Origin: Gemmatimonadota bacterium
GTDB lineage: Bacteria > Gemmatimonadota > Gemmatimonadetes > Gemmatimonadales > Gemmatimonadaceae
Assembly (NCBI GenBank): GCA_023249305.1
Contig: JAHFCU010000002.1
Span: 100,584-164,583 of the forward strand
Length of the DNA: 64,000 nt
Reading direction: 5' to 3'
Within the stretch, counting starts at the first letter, position 1. Each line of letters starts with the position of its first letter. Shown here piece by piece: positions 50,881 through 58,854 of this stretch. A program made the position numbers and the translations under genes. The notes under the pieces are model-generated. The model saw only the letters and a list, made by a program, of their open reading frames with translations. It was not told the DNA's origin and searched no databases.

Positions 50881-51596
50881 GCACGATGCCGAGCGCCAAG
50901 CGGACGAAGCCGATGCGCCGCGGCATCGCCTCCGGATCGGCCGCGGTCGCGCTGACGCGGCAGGCGGAGGATTATCTCAAGACCATCTATGAGATCGAGC
51001 GCAACGGTGACGCCGCGGCGACCACGCTCATCGCCGCCCGTCTGCACATCGCGCCGGCCTCGGTGAGCGGAATGGTGCGCCGACTGGCGCGGCAGGGACT
51101 GGTGGAGGTCGAGCGGTATCGCGGCGCACGGCTCACGATTCGCGGGCGACGCCGCGCGCTGCAGATGATTCGCCGGCACCGCATCCTCGAGAGCTATCTC
51201 GTCACGCGCCTCCACTTCGGATGGGACGGCGTGCACGAGGAGGCCGAACGGCTGGAACACGCGGTGAGCCCGGACTTGATCGAGCGCATGGCGGCCGCGC
51301 TCGGTCACCCGGCGGTAGATCCGCATGGCGCGCCGATTCCGCGCGCCGACGGGACTGTGGACGACATGCGGCTACGCACCGTGGGCGATCTTGCCGTCGG
51401 CCGATCAGCGCGCGTGGCGCGCATGAGCGATCGTGACCCCGCGCTGCTGCGCTACCTCGGCGAGCTGGGCATTCGTCCCGGGGTGTCTCTGCGGCTGGTG
51501 GACCGTGCGCCGTTCGAAGGGCCGCTGACCGTCGCCGTAGGCCGGATGCGCCATATCATTGGCACGGCGGTGGCGCGGCAGGTGTATGTGCGGTAG
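50877..51596 (+). CDS. mntR: DtxR/MntR family metal-dependent repressor
   Basis: 239 residues. The winged HTH is TRQAEDYLKTIYEIERNGDAAATTLIAARLHIAPASVSGMV (in parts). A metal-binding dimer domain follows (RRHRILESYLVTRLHFGWDGVHEEAERLEHAVS and HPAVDPHGAPIP), and a C-terminal FeoA/SH3-like domain (LRLVDRAPFEGPLTVAVG). It would repress mntH when manganese or iron is plentiful, acting on the palindrome at 49028. Start: GTG at 50877 overlapping the stress gene; the ATG at 50886 is an alternative. Heptad repeats begin just inside the stop codon. Confidence 0.9.
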   Translation: MSTMPSAKRTKPMRRGIASGSAAVALTRQAEDYLKTIYEIERNGDAAATTLIAARLHIAPASVSGMVRRLARQGLVEVERYRGARLTIRGRRRALQMIRRHRILESYLVTRLHFGWDGVHEEAERLEHAVSPDLIERMAAALGHPAVDPHGAPIPRADGTVDDMRLRTVGDLAVGRSARVARMSDRDPALLRYLGELGIRPGVSLRLVDRAPFEGPLTVAVGRMRHIIGTAVARQVYVR

Positions 51597-51609
51597 ACGG
51601 TAGACGGTA
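51592..51609. repeat. 7-bp tandem repeat, locus H8 (short)
   Basis: About two and a half heptads, ggtagac, ggtagac, ggtat, at the stop codon of mntR. The smallest member of the family in the window. Confidence 0.6.
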
Positions 51610-51659
51610 TGCGACACCCTACTTGCATATATCTCAGTACTAAGCTAATATCATTCATT

Positions 51660-51699
51660 CCCCCCGGCCCCCCGGCCCCCCGGCCCCCCGGCCCCCCGG
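51660..51699. repeat. 8-bp GC tandem repeat before yceI
   Basis: Five copies of ccccccgg lie in tandem between mntR and yceI. They are pure C and G, in contrast to the AT-rich stretch just before (tatatctcagtactaagc). Such a tract is prone to slippage and could vary the promoter spacing of yceI. Confidence 0.85.
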
Positions 51700-51736
51700 C
51701 CAGGCGGGACGAACCTCAGGTCACATGGAGTGGTGG

Positions 51737-52300
51737 ATGATGCGCGTCGTGGCAGGACTGATGTTCCTCGTTGCCGCGACAGCCGGCGCGCAGGACATGA
51801 AGGTCGTGAAGGATCCGAACCATAGCGAGATCACGTTCATCGCCGAGTCGCGCCTGATTGACGCGCATGGCCGGTGGGACAAGTGGGATGCCGACATCAT
51901 GGTGAATCCATCGGCGTGGGAGCAGTCGTCGGTCAAGCTGACGATCGACGCCCGCAGCGTGAACACGCAAGTGGCGATGCGCGACAACGACCTGCGCGGC
52001 CCGCGCTTCTTCTACGTGGACTCTTTTCCCACCATCACGTTTGAGTCGAAGATCGTGAACAAGATCTCCGACACCCGGTTCAATATCACGGGCGACCTGA
52101 CGATCCGCGGAATCACGAAGTCGGTGACCATTCCCGCCAACCTCGTCTTTTATGACGACAAGACGCGCGGCGGACGCTTCCGCGGCCAGTTCACGGTGCT
52201 GCGCAACGACTACGGTGTCGGTTTCAACCCGCCGGGCAATCCGATTGCCGATGAAGTGGCCGTGTCGTTCAACGTGACATTTCGGCCTGCGGCGAGGTAA
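51737..52300 (+). CDS. Secreted YceI family protein
   Basis: About 187 residues. The start at 51737 gives MMRVVAGLMFLVAATAGAQ, a signal peptide, with a ggag ribosome-binding site just upstream; the longer ORF start at 51725 (MEWWMM) is less likely. The lipocalin-like YceI domain reads HSEITFIAESRLIDAHGRWDKWDADIMVN, DNDLRGPRFFYVDSFPTITFESKIV and ITGDLTIRGITKSVTIPANL (in parts), which are family hallmarks. YceI proteins bind polyisoprenoid lipids in the periplasm. The octamer repeat tract upstream may vary its expression. Confidence 0.9.
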   Translation: MMRVVAGLMFLVAATAGAQDMKVVKDPNHSEITFIAESRLIDAHGRWDKWDADIMVNPSAWEQSSVKLTIDARSVNTQVAMRDNDLRGPRFFYVDSFPTITFESKIVNKISDTRFNITGDLTIRGITKSVTIPANLVFYDDKTRGGRFRGQFTVLRNDYGVGFNPPGNPIADEVAVSFNVTFRPAAR

Positions 52301-52302
52301 GA

Positions 52303-52440
52303 GGGCGGAGGGACGGGTGCAGGGGCTTGGTGCGGAGGGACGAGTGTAGGAATGGGGAGGGGGAGTGAGGTGATTGCCTCGCTCCCCCTTCTCTTCGCTC
52401 CACCCATCACCCCGCACCAAACCTCCGCACCCCGCACTCA
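52303..52440. repeat. GC-rich inverted-repeat element, family B
   Basis: The left arm includes gggtgcaggggcttggtgcg and gagggacgagtgtagg; the right arm includes cacccatcaccccgcacca and acctccgcaccccgcac. It lies between yceI and the methyltransferase gene and is the best match to the 48.9-kb copy. Confidence 0.85.
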
Positions 52441-52449
52441 TCTCCTGCA

Positions 52450-53331
52450 GTGCCGCATCCCACTCCGCATATTCCGAGCGTGCTTACCATCCACCACGCC
52501 GACAATCTGACGGCGCTCGCCGGCTATCCCGACGGCCACTTCGCGCTCATCTACATTGACCCGCCGTTCAACACGGGGCGCGCGCAGGTGCGCACGAGTT
52601 GGAAGGCGACGCGCGTCGCCGACGGCGACGCCGACAGCGGGCGCGTGGCGTTCAACGGCCAGCGCTACACGCAGGTGCGCAAGGGACGCCGGTCGTTCGC
52701 CGACGCGTTCGATGATTACCTCGCTTTCCTTGAGCCCCGGCTCGTCGAGGCGCATCGGCTGCTGACGAGCACCGGCTCGCTGTTTGTGCACCTCGACTAC
52801 CGCGAGGTCCACTACGCCAAGGTCCTGCTCGACCGCATCTTCGGACGCGCGTCGTTCATCAACGAGATCATCTGGGCGTACGATTACGGCGCGCGCACGA
52901 ACAAGCGGTGGAGCCCGAAGCACGACAACATCCTCTGGTACGCGCGCGACCCGAAGCGCTACACCTTCAACCAGGACGCCGCTGATCGTGTGCCGTACAT
53001 GGCACCAGGGCTGGTGGGTGCGGAGAAAGCAGCGCGGGGGAAAGTCCCGACGGACACATGGTGGCACACGATCGTGAGCCCGACAGGAAAGGAGAAGACC
53101 GGTTATCCCGCGCAGAAGCCGCTCGGCATTCTCGAGCGCATCGTACGCGTGCATTCGAATCACAGTGACCGCTTGCTTGATTTCTTCGCGGGAAGCGGAT
53201 CGTTCGGCGACGCGGCCGACCGCCATGGGCGCGACTGCGTGCTGGTGGATTCGAGTCGCGCCGCGGTGGCGGTGATGAAGAGGCGATTCAAAGGCAGAAA
53301 CGTCGAGTTCGCGGCCGGGCGCTCTCCGTGA
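52450..53331 (+). CDS. Orphan beta-class DNA methyltransferase
   Basis: 293 residues from a GTG. The catalytic motif IV comes first (LIYIDPPFNTG, a DPPF type) and the SAM motif I comes last (LLDFFAGSGSFGDAADRHGRDC), the beta-class order. SWKATRV and GYPAQKPLGILERIVRV are typical of N6-adenine or N4-cytosine enzymes of this group. No restriction endonuclease is adjacent, so it may be a regulatory or solitary methylase. The closest neighbours are a YceI gene and a convergent membrane protein gene 3 bp away. Target sequence unknown. Confidence 0.88.
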   Translation: MPHPTPHIPSVLTIHHADNLTALAGYPDGHFALIYIDPPFNTGRAQVRTSWKATRVADGDADSGRVAFNGQRYTQVRKGRRSFADAFDDYLAFLEPRLVEAHRLLTSTGSLFVHLDYREVHYAKVLLDRIFGRASFINEIIWAYDYGARTNKRWSPKHDNILWYARDPKRYTFNQDAADRVPYMAPGLVGAEKAARGKVPTDTWWHTIVSPTGKEKTGYPAQKPLGILERIVRVHSNHSDRLLDFFAGSGSFGDAADRHGRDCVLVDSSRAAVAVMKRRFKGRNVEFAAGRSP

Positions 53332-53334
53332 GTG

Positions 53335-53826
53335 CTAGCGACGTTCTGCGGAGGCGTGGCGCGCCGCATCCCACGCGCCGCGCAGTTCCACGACTTCGTC
53401 GGGCTCCCCGAGACGAATCAACGTCCACCTCATCGGTGCGAGGAATGTGATCCGCCGGCCAAACTCGGTCGGCTCCGCGAACGTGATCGTGTAGCGCGGT
53501 GGATTTGAAAGGCTCGCGCCGCTGATCTTCTCGACGGCGGCGAGCGGAACGCGAATCTCCGTCCGGTAGTTCGAGACGATGAGCTCGTCGTTGTCGAGTT
53601 CCACGTGCTTCAGCGCTGCGAGCGCCCACCACAGGATGACGCCCACGAGGCCAGCGATGGCGACGACGGTCAGCCACGCATAATCCGGGCCGATGCCCGG
53701 CGGCAGCTTCTGACGCTCGGGATGCACGTAGGCGAGCCACGCGCCGTAGCCCATCCCGCCGAAGACAAGCGACGGGACGATGAACTTGTAGAACGGAGTC
53801 CAGCGAGAGGAGAGTGGAGTGCTCAC
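53335..53826 (-). CDS. Hypothetical two-helix membrane protein
   Basis: 163 residues, not recognised. Two hydrophobic segments lie near the start (FIVPSLVFGGMGYGAWLAYV and WLTVVAIAGLVGVILWWALAAL). The C-terminal part is a small beta domain (ELIVSNYRTEIRVPLAAVEKIS and RRITFLAPMRWTLIRLGEPD) that resembles PH-like domains of membrane proteins. It lies 24 bp upstream of the peptidase-like hydrolase stop, on the same strand, and may be co-transcribed with it. Confidence 0.65.
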   Translation of the reverse strand: MSTPLSSRWTPFYKFIVPSLVFGGMGYGAWLAYVHPERQKLPPGIGPDYAWLTVVAIAGLVGVILWWALAALKHVELDNDELIVSNYRTEIRVPLAAVEKISGASLSNPPRYTITFAEPTEFGRRITFLAPMRWTLIRLGEPDEVVELRGAWDAARHASAERR

Positions 53827-53850
53827 GGCGGATGCGCTTCGCGGCGGTGG

Positions 53851-55761
53851 TTACGGCTTGAGCCGCGCAACAAGCCAGTCGGCGAGCGTGCCCATCACCT
53901 CACTATCAATGTGGCCGTTCGTGAGCTTCACGTAGCCGCCAGGAAAGCCGCTCGGATCGTTCAAGAACAGGTGATTGCGGTCCTTGAAGACCTTCGTCGT
54001 CACGTCCTTGTTGCCGCCGGCCTTGAACGCCTGCTCGAGCAACGGCGCCTGATCCGCCGTGATCTGCTGGTCGGTGGCACCTTGCATGATCAGCACCGGC
54101 ACCTTCACCTGCCTCGCCGTCGGCAGGGGATCGTAGTCGAGGAAGTACTTCATCCACGGGATCGTCGCCATGGACGAATCGAACTCAGCGGTCGCCGCCT
54201 TGAGCGCCGAGTCCTTGGACGCGGCGGGAATCTGCGCCGCGCCCATCACGCCGTTCTTCAATTGGAAGGTGATGATGCGGCGCCCAGTGTAGGCGGGGCC
54301 GGCGAGCAATACGATGCCGCCGAGTTTCGTATCACTGCTCGCAATGAGTGGGGCAATCATCCCGCCTTCACTGTGCCCAGCCAGCGCGATGCGCGCGCCG
54401 TTGATTTCTGGGCGCGCGCGCAGATACGCGATGCCCGCACGAATGTCGTCGGCGAAGTCGACGCTCGTTGCTTTTTGCACGTCGCCGCCGCTGCCGTTGA
54501 TCGCGCGATCGTCCATGCGCAGCACGGCGATGCCGCGGCGGCCGAGCGTGTCGGCCACTTGGCGGAAGATCCGGTATCCCGGCACGAGCCCGATATACTC
54601 ATCACGGTCTTCCTGCCCGCTGCCGGTGATCGTGACGACGGCCGGCACCTTGCCCTTCGCGTCCTTCGGAATTGTCAGCGTGCCGGTGAGCATGTGTCCG
54701 GCGGGCGTCTTGACCGCGACTTCTTCGGCCGTGTAGGGCGCTCCGGCCGGTGCGCTGTAGTCTGGCCTGCCGATCGCGATCTTGTCGGCCGCCGCGCCGT
54801 CCACCCGCGTGATGACGACATTCTGCGACGGGAGCACACCGCCGGTAATCAGTCCGTGCGCGTCAATGCCGAATCGCGTTTCCTGCCCCGCCACGCGCAC
54901 GACGCACGTATCGGCGCCGACGAACTCGAGATTCACGTCGAGCTGCACGCCGCCCGAGAGCGCGAACATCGGCACCGTGGCCTTCGCGGCGCCCGCGGCG
55001 CGCGCGGCGCGCGCGCGCTGCACCGCGAGTTCGAACATCGCAAACTCGTTGTTCAGCAACGGCAGCGGCCTGTTGGTGATCGCCTTCGAGAGTTTGCGCT
55101 CGCCAGCGGGTGTCTGCACGACGATGAACGCGGAATCGGCCGTCATCGTCTGCGTACCAGTCTGCAGGGGCGGCGAGTCGGTGCTGGCGCCCGCGCCCCA
55201 CGCCTTGAACGTGAAGGTCGGAACGAACGGTCCCGCCGTCACCTCGGCCGTGAAAATCACGCGCGCCTGGCCCTTCATCGTCAGGTCGCCGGTGATGCTC
55301 GAGCGGCCACGGGTCAGGCGTTCGACGACGATAGTGTCGGCGCCGCGCGTCAGCACGTACGCCGACTGCGGCACCGCCACCGGGGCGGCGAGCGCCTCCT
55401 GGCTCGCCGCGGCGCGCGGAGTCAGCGCGAGAAAGAGGCCGAGGGCGAGCAACCCGGCGACGATCGCGATGAGCATCATCATCCAGTGCCGACGGTCTTC
55501 GATGGTGGCGTCGGCGGCGGATGGAGCTGTCGCCGACTCCTCGTCGCGTTCGGGTTCATGCATCTGGCGCATGAGGTAGACGATCACGGCCGCAAACAGG
55601 AGGCCGGCCGTCACGCCGGCGATCCACGGAATGCTGACGTGCGGGCTGCGCCGCGCGCCCGAGAGTACGGCACCGAGGGCGGCAGCGACTGCCGCGAGGA
55701 TCATTGAGGCGCGCGAGGCCCGGTGGCCCCTGCAGCGCGGCGAGTATGGAATGAACATCAC
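53851..55761 (-). CDS. Membrane-anchored S9-like alpha/beta hydrolase
   Basis: 636 residues from a GTG at 55761 (an ATG follows at 55758). The first 130 residues hold three hydrophobic segments (SMILAAVAAALGAVL, PWIAGVTAGLLFAAVIVYLM, MMMLIAIVAGLLALGLFLAL), the last followed by an AxA site (TPRAAAS). The soluble part has a jelly-roll-like middle and a C-terminal alpha/beta hydrolase with the nucleophile motif LAGHSEGGMIAPLIA and VPVLIMQGATDQQI. It resembles the BAAT/S9 acyl hydrolases or the DAP2 type. The fused membrane head is unusual. It overlaps the upstream small membrane gene. Confidence 0.78.
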   Translation of the reverse strand: MMFIPYSPRCRGHRASRASMILAAVAAALGAVLSGARRSPHVSIPWIAGVTAGLLFAAVIVYLMRQMHEPERDEESATAPSAADATIEDRRHWMMMLIAIVAGLLALGLFLALTPRAAASQEALAAPVAVPQSAYVLTRGADTIVVERLTRGRSSITGDLTMKGQARVIFTAEVTAGPFVPTFTFKAWGAGASTDSPPLQTGTQTMTADSAFIVVQTPAGERKLSKAITNRPLPLLNNEFAMFELAVQRARAARAAGAAKATVPMFALSGGVQLDVNLEFVGADTCVVRVAGQETRFGIDAHGLITGGVLPSQNVVITRVDGAAADKIAIGRPDYSAPAGAPYTAEEVAVKTPAGHMLTGTLTIPKDAKGKVPAVVTITGSGQEDRDEYIGLVPGYRIFRQVADTLGRRGIAVLRMDDRAINGSGGDVQKATSVDFADDIRAGIAYLRARPEINGARIALAGHSEGGMIAPLIASSDTKLGGIVLLAGPAYTGRRIITFQLKNGVMGAAQIPAASKDSALKAATAEFDSSMATIPWMKYFLDYDPLPTARQVKVPVLIMQGATDQQITADQAPLLEQAFKAGGNKDVTTKVFKDRNHLFLNDPSGFPGGYVKLTNGHIDSEVMGTLADWLVARLKP

Positions 55762-56036
55762 GACTCCGAATGCGAATTGTCTTCGTGCGAACCAGCAGCG
55801 TCGTCGCCCTGCTCCTTGAGCCAGGAGAAGAACGCAACGATCGCGAACAGGACGGAGAGGCCGACCACGAACCAGCCGACGAGAGGGGGCGGCGGGTTGT
55901 GACTACGCGGTCCGCCAATGAAGATGAACAGCGCGATGCACAGCATGATGATCATCACGACGAACATGCCGACCGTCGTGTCGTGCTGGGTCGCGGGCTT
56001 GTTGGACCGCTGAGACTGCGGCGGGATGATGAGCAC
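55758..56036 (-). CDS. Small membrane protein, hypothetical
   Basis: 92 residues: a short polar N-terminus, two transmembrane segments (VGMFVVMIIMLCIALFIFI and VGWFVVGLSVLFAIVAFFSWL) and an acidic, Ser-rich C-terminus (DDAAGSHEDNSHSES). Not recognised. Its stop overlaps the start of the hydrolase gene by 4 bp, and its start is 3 bp after the Arc-like gene's stop. The three genes plus the SPFH gene form a plausible operon. Confidence 0.6.
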   Translation of the reverse strand: MLIIPPQSQRSNKPATQHDTTVGMFVVMIIMLCIALFIFIGGPRSHNPPPPLVGWFVVGLSVLFAIVAFFSWLKEQGDDAAGSHEDNSHSES

Positions 56037-56039
56037 GGG

Positions 56040-56243
56040 CTACTCCTGTTCCGGCTCGGACTGGTGCGCCGCCGCCTCGTCGGCCGCCTCCCGTTTCGGG
56101 AGACGGCCGCTGCGACGAAGCGCGTCACGCAAGAGGTACTCGATCTGCCCGTTCAGGCTGCGCATCTCAGCCGTTGACCACCGCTGCAGAGCGTCCAGCA
56201 GCTTGGGGTCGACGCGGAGGAGGAAGGGCTTGCGCGAGGACAC
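56040..56243 (-). CDS. Arc-like ribbon-helix-helix protein
   Basis: 67 residues from a GTG at 56243. SSRKPFLLRVDPKLLDALQRWSTAEMRSLNGQIEYLLRDALRRSG has a beta strand with FLLRV followed by two helices, the Arc/CopG pattern, and NGQIEYLLRDAL fits the second helix. The C-terminus is acidic. Small Arc-like proteins are often encoded next to SPFH genes. It is probably the DNA-binding regulator of this operon; the palindrome over the SPFH promoter is the candidate site. Heptad repeats lie just before the start. Confidence 0.75.
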   Translation of the reverse strand: MSSRKPFLLRVDPKLLDALQRWSTAEMRSLNGQIEYLLRDALRRSGRLPKREAADEAAAHQSEPEQE

Positions 56244-56246
56244 TGA

Positions 56247-56290
56247 AGGGAGATGGGAGATAGGCGAGGGGAGATAGGCGATGGGAGAGC
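56247..56290. repeat. 7-bp tandem repeat, locus H9
   Basis: About six heptads, gaaggga, gatggga, gataggc, gagggga, gataggc, gatggga. They lie between the SPFH stop and the Arc-like start codon and contain whatever ribosome-binding signals this gene has. Confidence 0.85.
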
Positions 56291-56302
56291 GATGAACGCG
56301 GA

Positions 56303-57172
56303 TTACGTGTACAGCGACCCGGCGTTCACGACGGGCTGCGTGGACCGCTCGGAGCAGAGCACCACCAGCAGGTTGCTCACCATCGTCGCCTTGCGCTCCT
56401 CGTCGAGGTTGACGATCCCCTTCTTGGAGAGCAGGTCGAGCGCGTTCTCCACCATTCCCACCTCGCCCTCGACGATCTTGAAGCGCGCGGCGATGATCGC
56501 GCTGGCCTGCTGGCGCTGAAGCATCGCGGCCGCGATCTCAGGGGCATACGCGAGATGCGAGATGCGCGCCTCGACCACCTCAACGCCGGCCTTGCTCAGC
56601 CGCTCCTGGATGGTGTTCTGCAGATGCTTGCTCACCTCAGCGGCGTGCGTCGAGAGCGACTCCTCGCCGGCCTGGTGCGCGTCGTAGGCGAACTGTGAGG
56701 CCGTGGCGCGCAGCGCGCTCTCGGTCTGCACGTTCACGTACTTCTCGTAGTTGTCCACTTCGAACAGTGCCTCAGCGGTCTCGACGACCCGCCAGACCAC
56801 GATCGCGCCGATCTCAATCGGGTTGGCGTGGTTGTCGTTCACCTTGAGCTTGGCCGTTTCGAAGTTCCGCACGCGCAGGCTGACGCGGCGCTTCACGAGG
56901 AACGGATTGGCCCAATAGAAGCCGTCGCGCTTCACCGTCCCCTTGTAGCTGCCGAAGAGGACAAGCGCCTTCGCGTCATTCGGGTTGACGATGAAGAGCC
57001 CGCCAAGGCAGAAGATCGCGATGATGAGCACCAGCACCGAGGCCACAATGACAAAAGGCTCGTTGCGTGGTGCGGCGCGGATGATGGAGAGGAAGGCGAG
57101 CACAGCGACGGTGAGCAGGAAGAGCAGCGCCGTGAGGCCGTTGGACGTGGAAGCCGGTTTTTCGCGGTACAT
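56303..57172 (-). CDS. SPFH/Band 7 (slipin/prohibitin-like) membrane protein
   Basis: 289 residues. Two N-terminal hydrophobic segments ([17 protein letters not shown] and [22 protein letters not shown]) are followed by the SPFH domain ([31 protein letters not shown]) and the Band 7 core ([27 protein letters not shown]). Helices follow ([45 protein letters not shown], in parts), and the C-terminus is short. It forms microdomain scaffolds in membranes. The ATG at 57172 is 31 bp from a -10/-35 promoter with an overlapping palindrome. The Arc-like gene follows after 59 bp. Confidence 0.9.
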   Translation of the reverse strand: MYREKPASTSNGLTALLFLLTVAVLAFLSIIRAAPRNEPFVIVASVLVLIIAIFCLGGLFIVNPNDAKALVLFGSYKGTVKRDGFYWANPFLVKRRVSLRVRNFETAKLKVNDNHANPIEIGAIVVWRVVETAEALFEVDNYEKYVNVQTESALRATASQFAYDAHQAGEESLSTHAAEVSKHLQNTIQERLSKAGVEVVEARISHLAYAPEIAAAMLQRQQASAIIAARFKIVEGEVGMVENALDLLSKKGIVNLDEERKATMVSNLLVVLCSERSTQPVVNAGSLYT

Positions 57173-57199
57173 GGTTGATCACTCGAGAGGGGTGATGGC

Positions 57200-57231
57200 A
57201 AAATGATATCATTTTGAAAGCAGGAAGTCAA
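57200..57231 (-). promoter_or_regulatory. SPFH promoter with overlapping palindromic operator
   Basis: On the minus strand the -35 TTGACT and -10 TATCAT are separated by exactly 17 bp. The -10 lies inside a perfect 16-bp palindrome, AAAATGATATCATTTT (57200-57215). A protein bound there would exclude RNA polymerase; the Arc-like protein of the same operon is the obvious candidate. Confidence 0.7.
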
Positions 57232-57262
57232 CACCTAATGTAAGACAATGGTTTATAACGAG

Positions 57263-57886
57263 TTACTTCTTCCGCGAACTGGCTGGATTCCGCTTCGGCG
57301 TAGGCCCAAACGGCGGAATACGCTCGCTGCGCGCTGAGCACGCGATGACCAGCTCGAGGCGGCGTTCGCGCGTCGCGTCCCGCTTTGCCTCCATCACGTA
57401 CGCGGTCATCAATCGCCGATAACTGGGCGGCTGAGCTTCGAAGAACTTCCACGCGGCCTTGTTCGCCGTGAACCGCTTTCGAAACTCGGCGGAGAACGCC
57501 TTCGGTCGGTTCTCGAAGGAATAAATGCCCGTGCGCGCCGGGTCGCGACGCTTGAATGCGGCGAGGCCGGCTGGCGTCATGCGCTTCGCCGCCATGAGCT
57601 CGCCGACGCGCTGCACGTTCACGTTGCTCCAGATGGAGTTCGCTTTCCGCGGCGTGTAGCGCTGCATGTAACAGTCGCCGTCAATGGACTTCACGAGGCC
57701 ATCAATCCACCCGGCGCACAGCGCCTCGTCGAGCGCCTGCTTGTAGACCACGCCACCCTTGCCCGAGGCCTTCTTGTAATAGCCGATCCACAATTCGGTC
57801 TTGGTCGCGCCGTACTTGGCGAACCAGGCACGCAGCGATTCAGGGGTCTTGAAGAACTTCGGCTCGACGAGGTGAGTGACGGGCAC
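57263..57886 (-). CDS. YdeI/OmpD-associated family protein
   Basis: 207 residues from a GTG. The N-terminal part (LVEPKFFKTPESLRAWFAKYGATKTELWIGYYKK) and YKQALDEALCAGWIDGLVKSID are typical of the YdeI/OmpD-associated (bacteriocin-protection type) family, and the last part has a DUF1905-like RRDPARTGIYSFENRP. The start at 57886 is chosen because the region upstream is Arg/Cys-rich and lacks homology-like features. Function poorly known; in Salmonella YdeI affects polymyxin resistance. It lies between the SPFH promoter and the hydrolase gene, divergent from the latter. Confidence 0.82.
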   Translation of the reverse strand: MPVTHLVEPKFFKTPESLRAWFAKYGATKTELWIGYYKKASGKGGVVYKQALDEALCAGWIDGLVKSIDGDCYMQRYTPRKANSIWSNVNVQRVGELMAAKRMTPAGLAAFKRRDPARTGIYSFENRPKAFSAEFRKRFTANKAAWKFFEAQPPSYRRLMTAYVMEAKRDATRERRLELVIACSARSERIPPFGPTPKRNPASSRKK

Positions 57887-58032
57887 GAGTGTGGTACGGA
57901 AGGAAGGGAAGCATTGAAGTCGCAGCAAACGTCGGCGGCAGACTAGCGAACGCCTCAACGATGCATCAATTCCCAATTCCCCGCATTGCCTACGACACCC
58001 GCTTCCTTCGACTTCTTCCGTTCCAACACGCC

Positions 58033-58854
58033 ATGCCTGCCCGAGTCGCATTCGCCGCCATCCATGGCATGGGTGCGCAAGATGCAACATTTGCCGACAC
58101 GTTTCTTCGCGACGTGCATGCCCGCGTCACGGCGCGCGGCGTGGCGAGCGACGCGCTCGAGACGACATCCATATGGTGGGGCGATCTCTTCCAGATTGAC
58201 GAAGACGATCTCTGGCGCCGCATGTCGCAGGCGCACCGGCTCGATTGGGCGTGGCTGCGGAAGTTCGTGATGGGCGTGCTTGCCGACGCGGTCGCATATC
58301 GCCGCCCGAATCCGGGGCAGTACGATCACTATCAGGCGATCCATCAGCGTGTGTACGAGCGGCTGGCCGAGTTGGCGGCGCGCGCGGGCTCGCGAACACC
58401 GCTCATCGTCGCCGCGCACTCGCTCGGCAGTGTGATCTTCTCGGATCATGTGTGGGACGAGCAGCATCACCGAGGGCCGGGCCGGGACACGTTCACGCGC
58501 TGCGAAACGCTCGCCGGGCTCATCACGTTTGGATCGAACATTGCGCTCTTCACGCTCGGCCTGCCGGAAGTACAACCGATCGCGTTCCCTCCTCCCGGTC
58601 ATGCGCTGAGCGCGCCGGTGCGCGCGGCGGCGCGGTGGTTCAACTACTTCGACCGTGATGATGTACTCGGCTATCCGTTGCGCGAGATCAGCCCGGCGTA
58701 CGCCGCAACCGTGAGCGAAGACCTGGCGCTCGAAGTCGGCGGTATGTTCTCAAACTGGAATCCGACGTCACACACGGCCTACTGGGAAGACTCTCATTTC
58801 ATTGACCGCGTGGCGGCGCAGCTCGTCGCCGTGGCAACGGCAGGCGCCGCATGA
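58033..58854 (+). CDS. Alpha/beta hydrolase-fold protein
   Basis: 273 residues. The start at 58033 gives ARVAFAAIHGMGAQDATFADTFL, a strand-loop of hydrolase fold (HGMG oxyanion motif). The nucleophile elbow is IVAAHSLGSVIFSD (AHSLGS). There is no signal peptide, so the protein is cytoplasmic. TFGSNIALFTLG and late SHFIDRVAAQL could supply the acid and His. It resembles lipase-like hydrolases used as effectors or esterases; no substrate can be named. It overlaps the DUF72 gene start (ATGA). Confidence 0.72.
   Translation: MPARVAFAAIHGMGAQDATFADTFLRDVHARVTARGVASDALETTSIWWGDLFQIDEDDLWRRMSQAHRLDWAWLRKFVMGVLADAVAYRRPNPGQYDHYQAIHQRVYERLAELAARAGSRTPLIVAAHSLGSVIFSDHVWDEQHHRGPGRDTFTRCETLAGLITFGSNIALFTLGLPEVQPIAFPPPGHALSAPVRAAARWFNYFDRDDVLGYPLREISPAYAATVSEDLALEVGGMFSNWNPTSHTAYWEDSHFIDRVAAQLVAVATAGAA

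Noticed and set aside
53605-55707. Plus-strand ORF of 700 aa
   Set aside because: Antisense to the membrane hydrolase, extreme Arg/His bias, no start signals or motifs.
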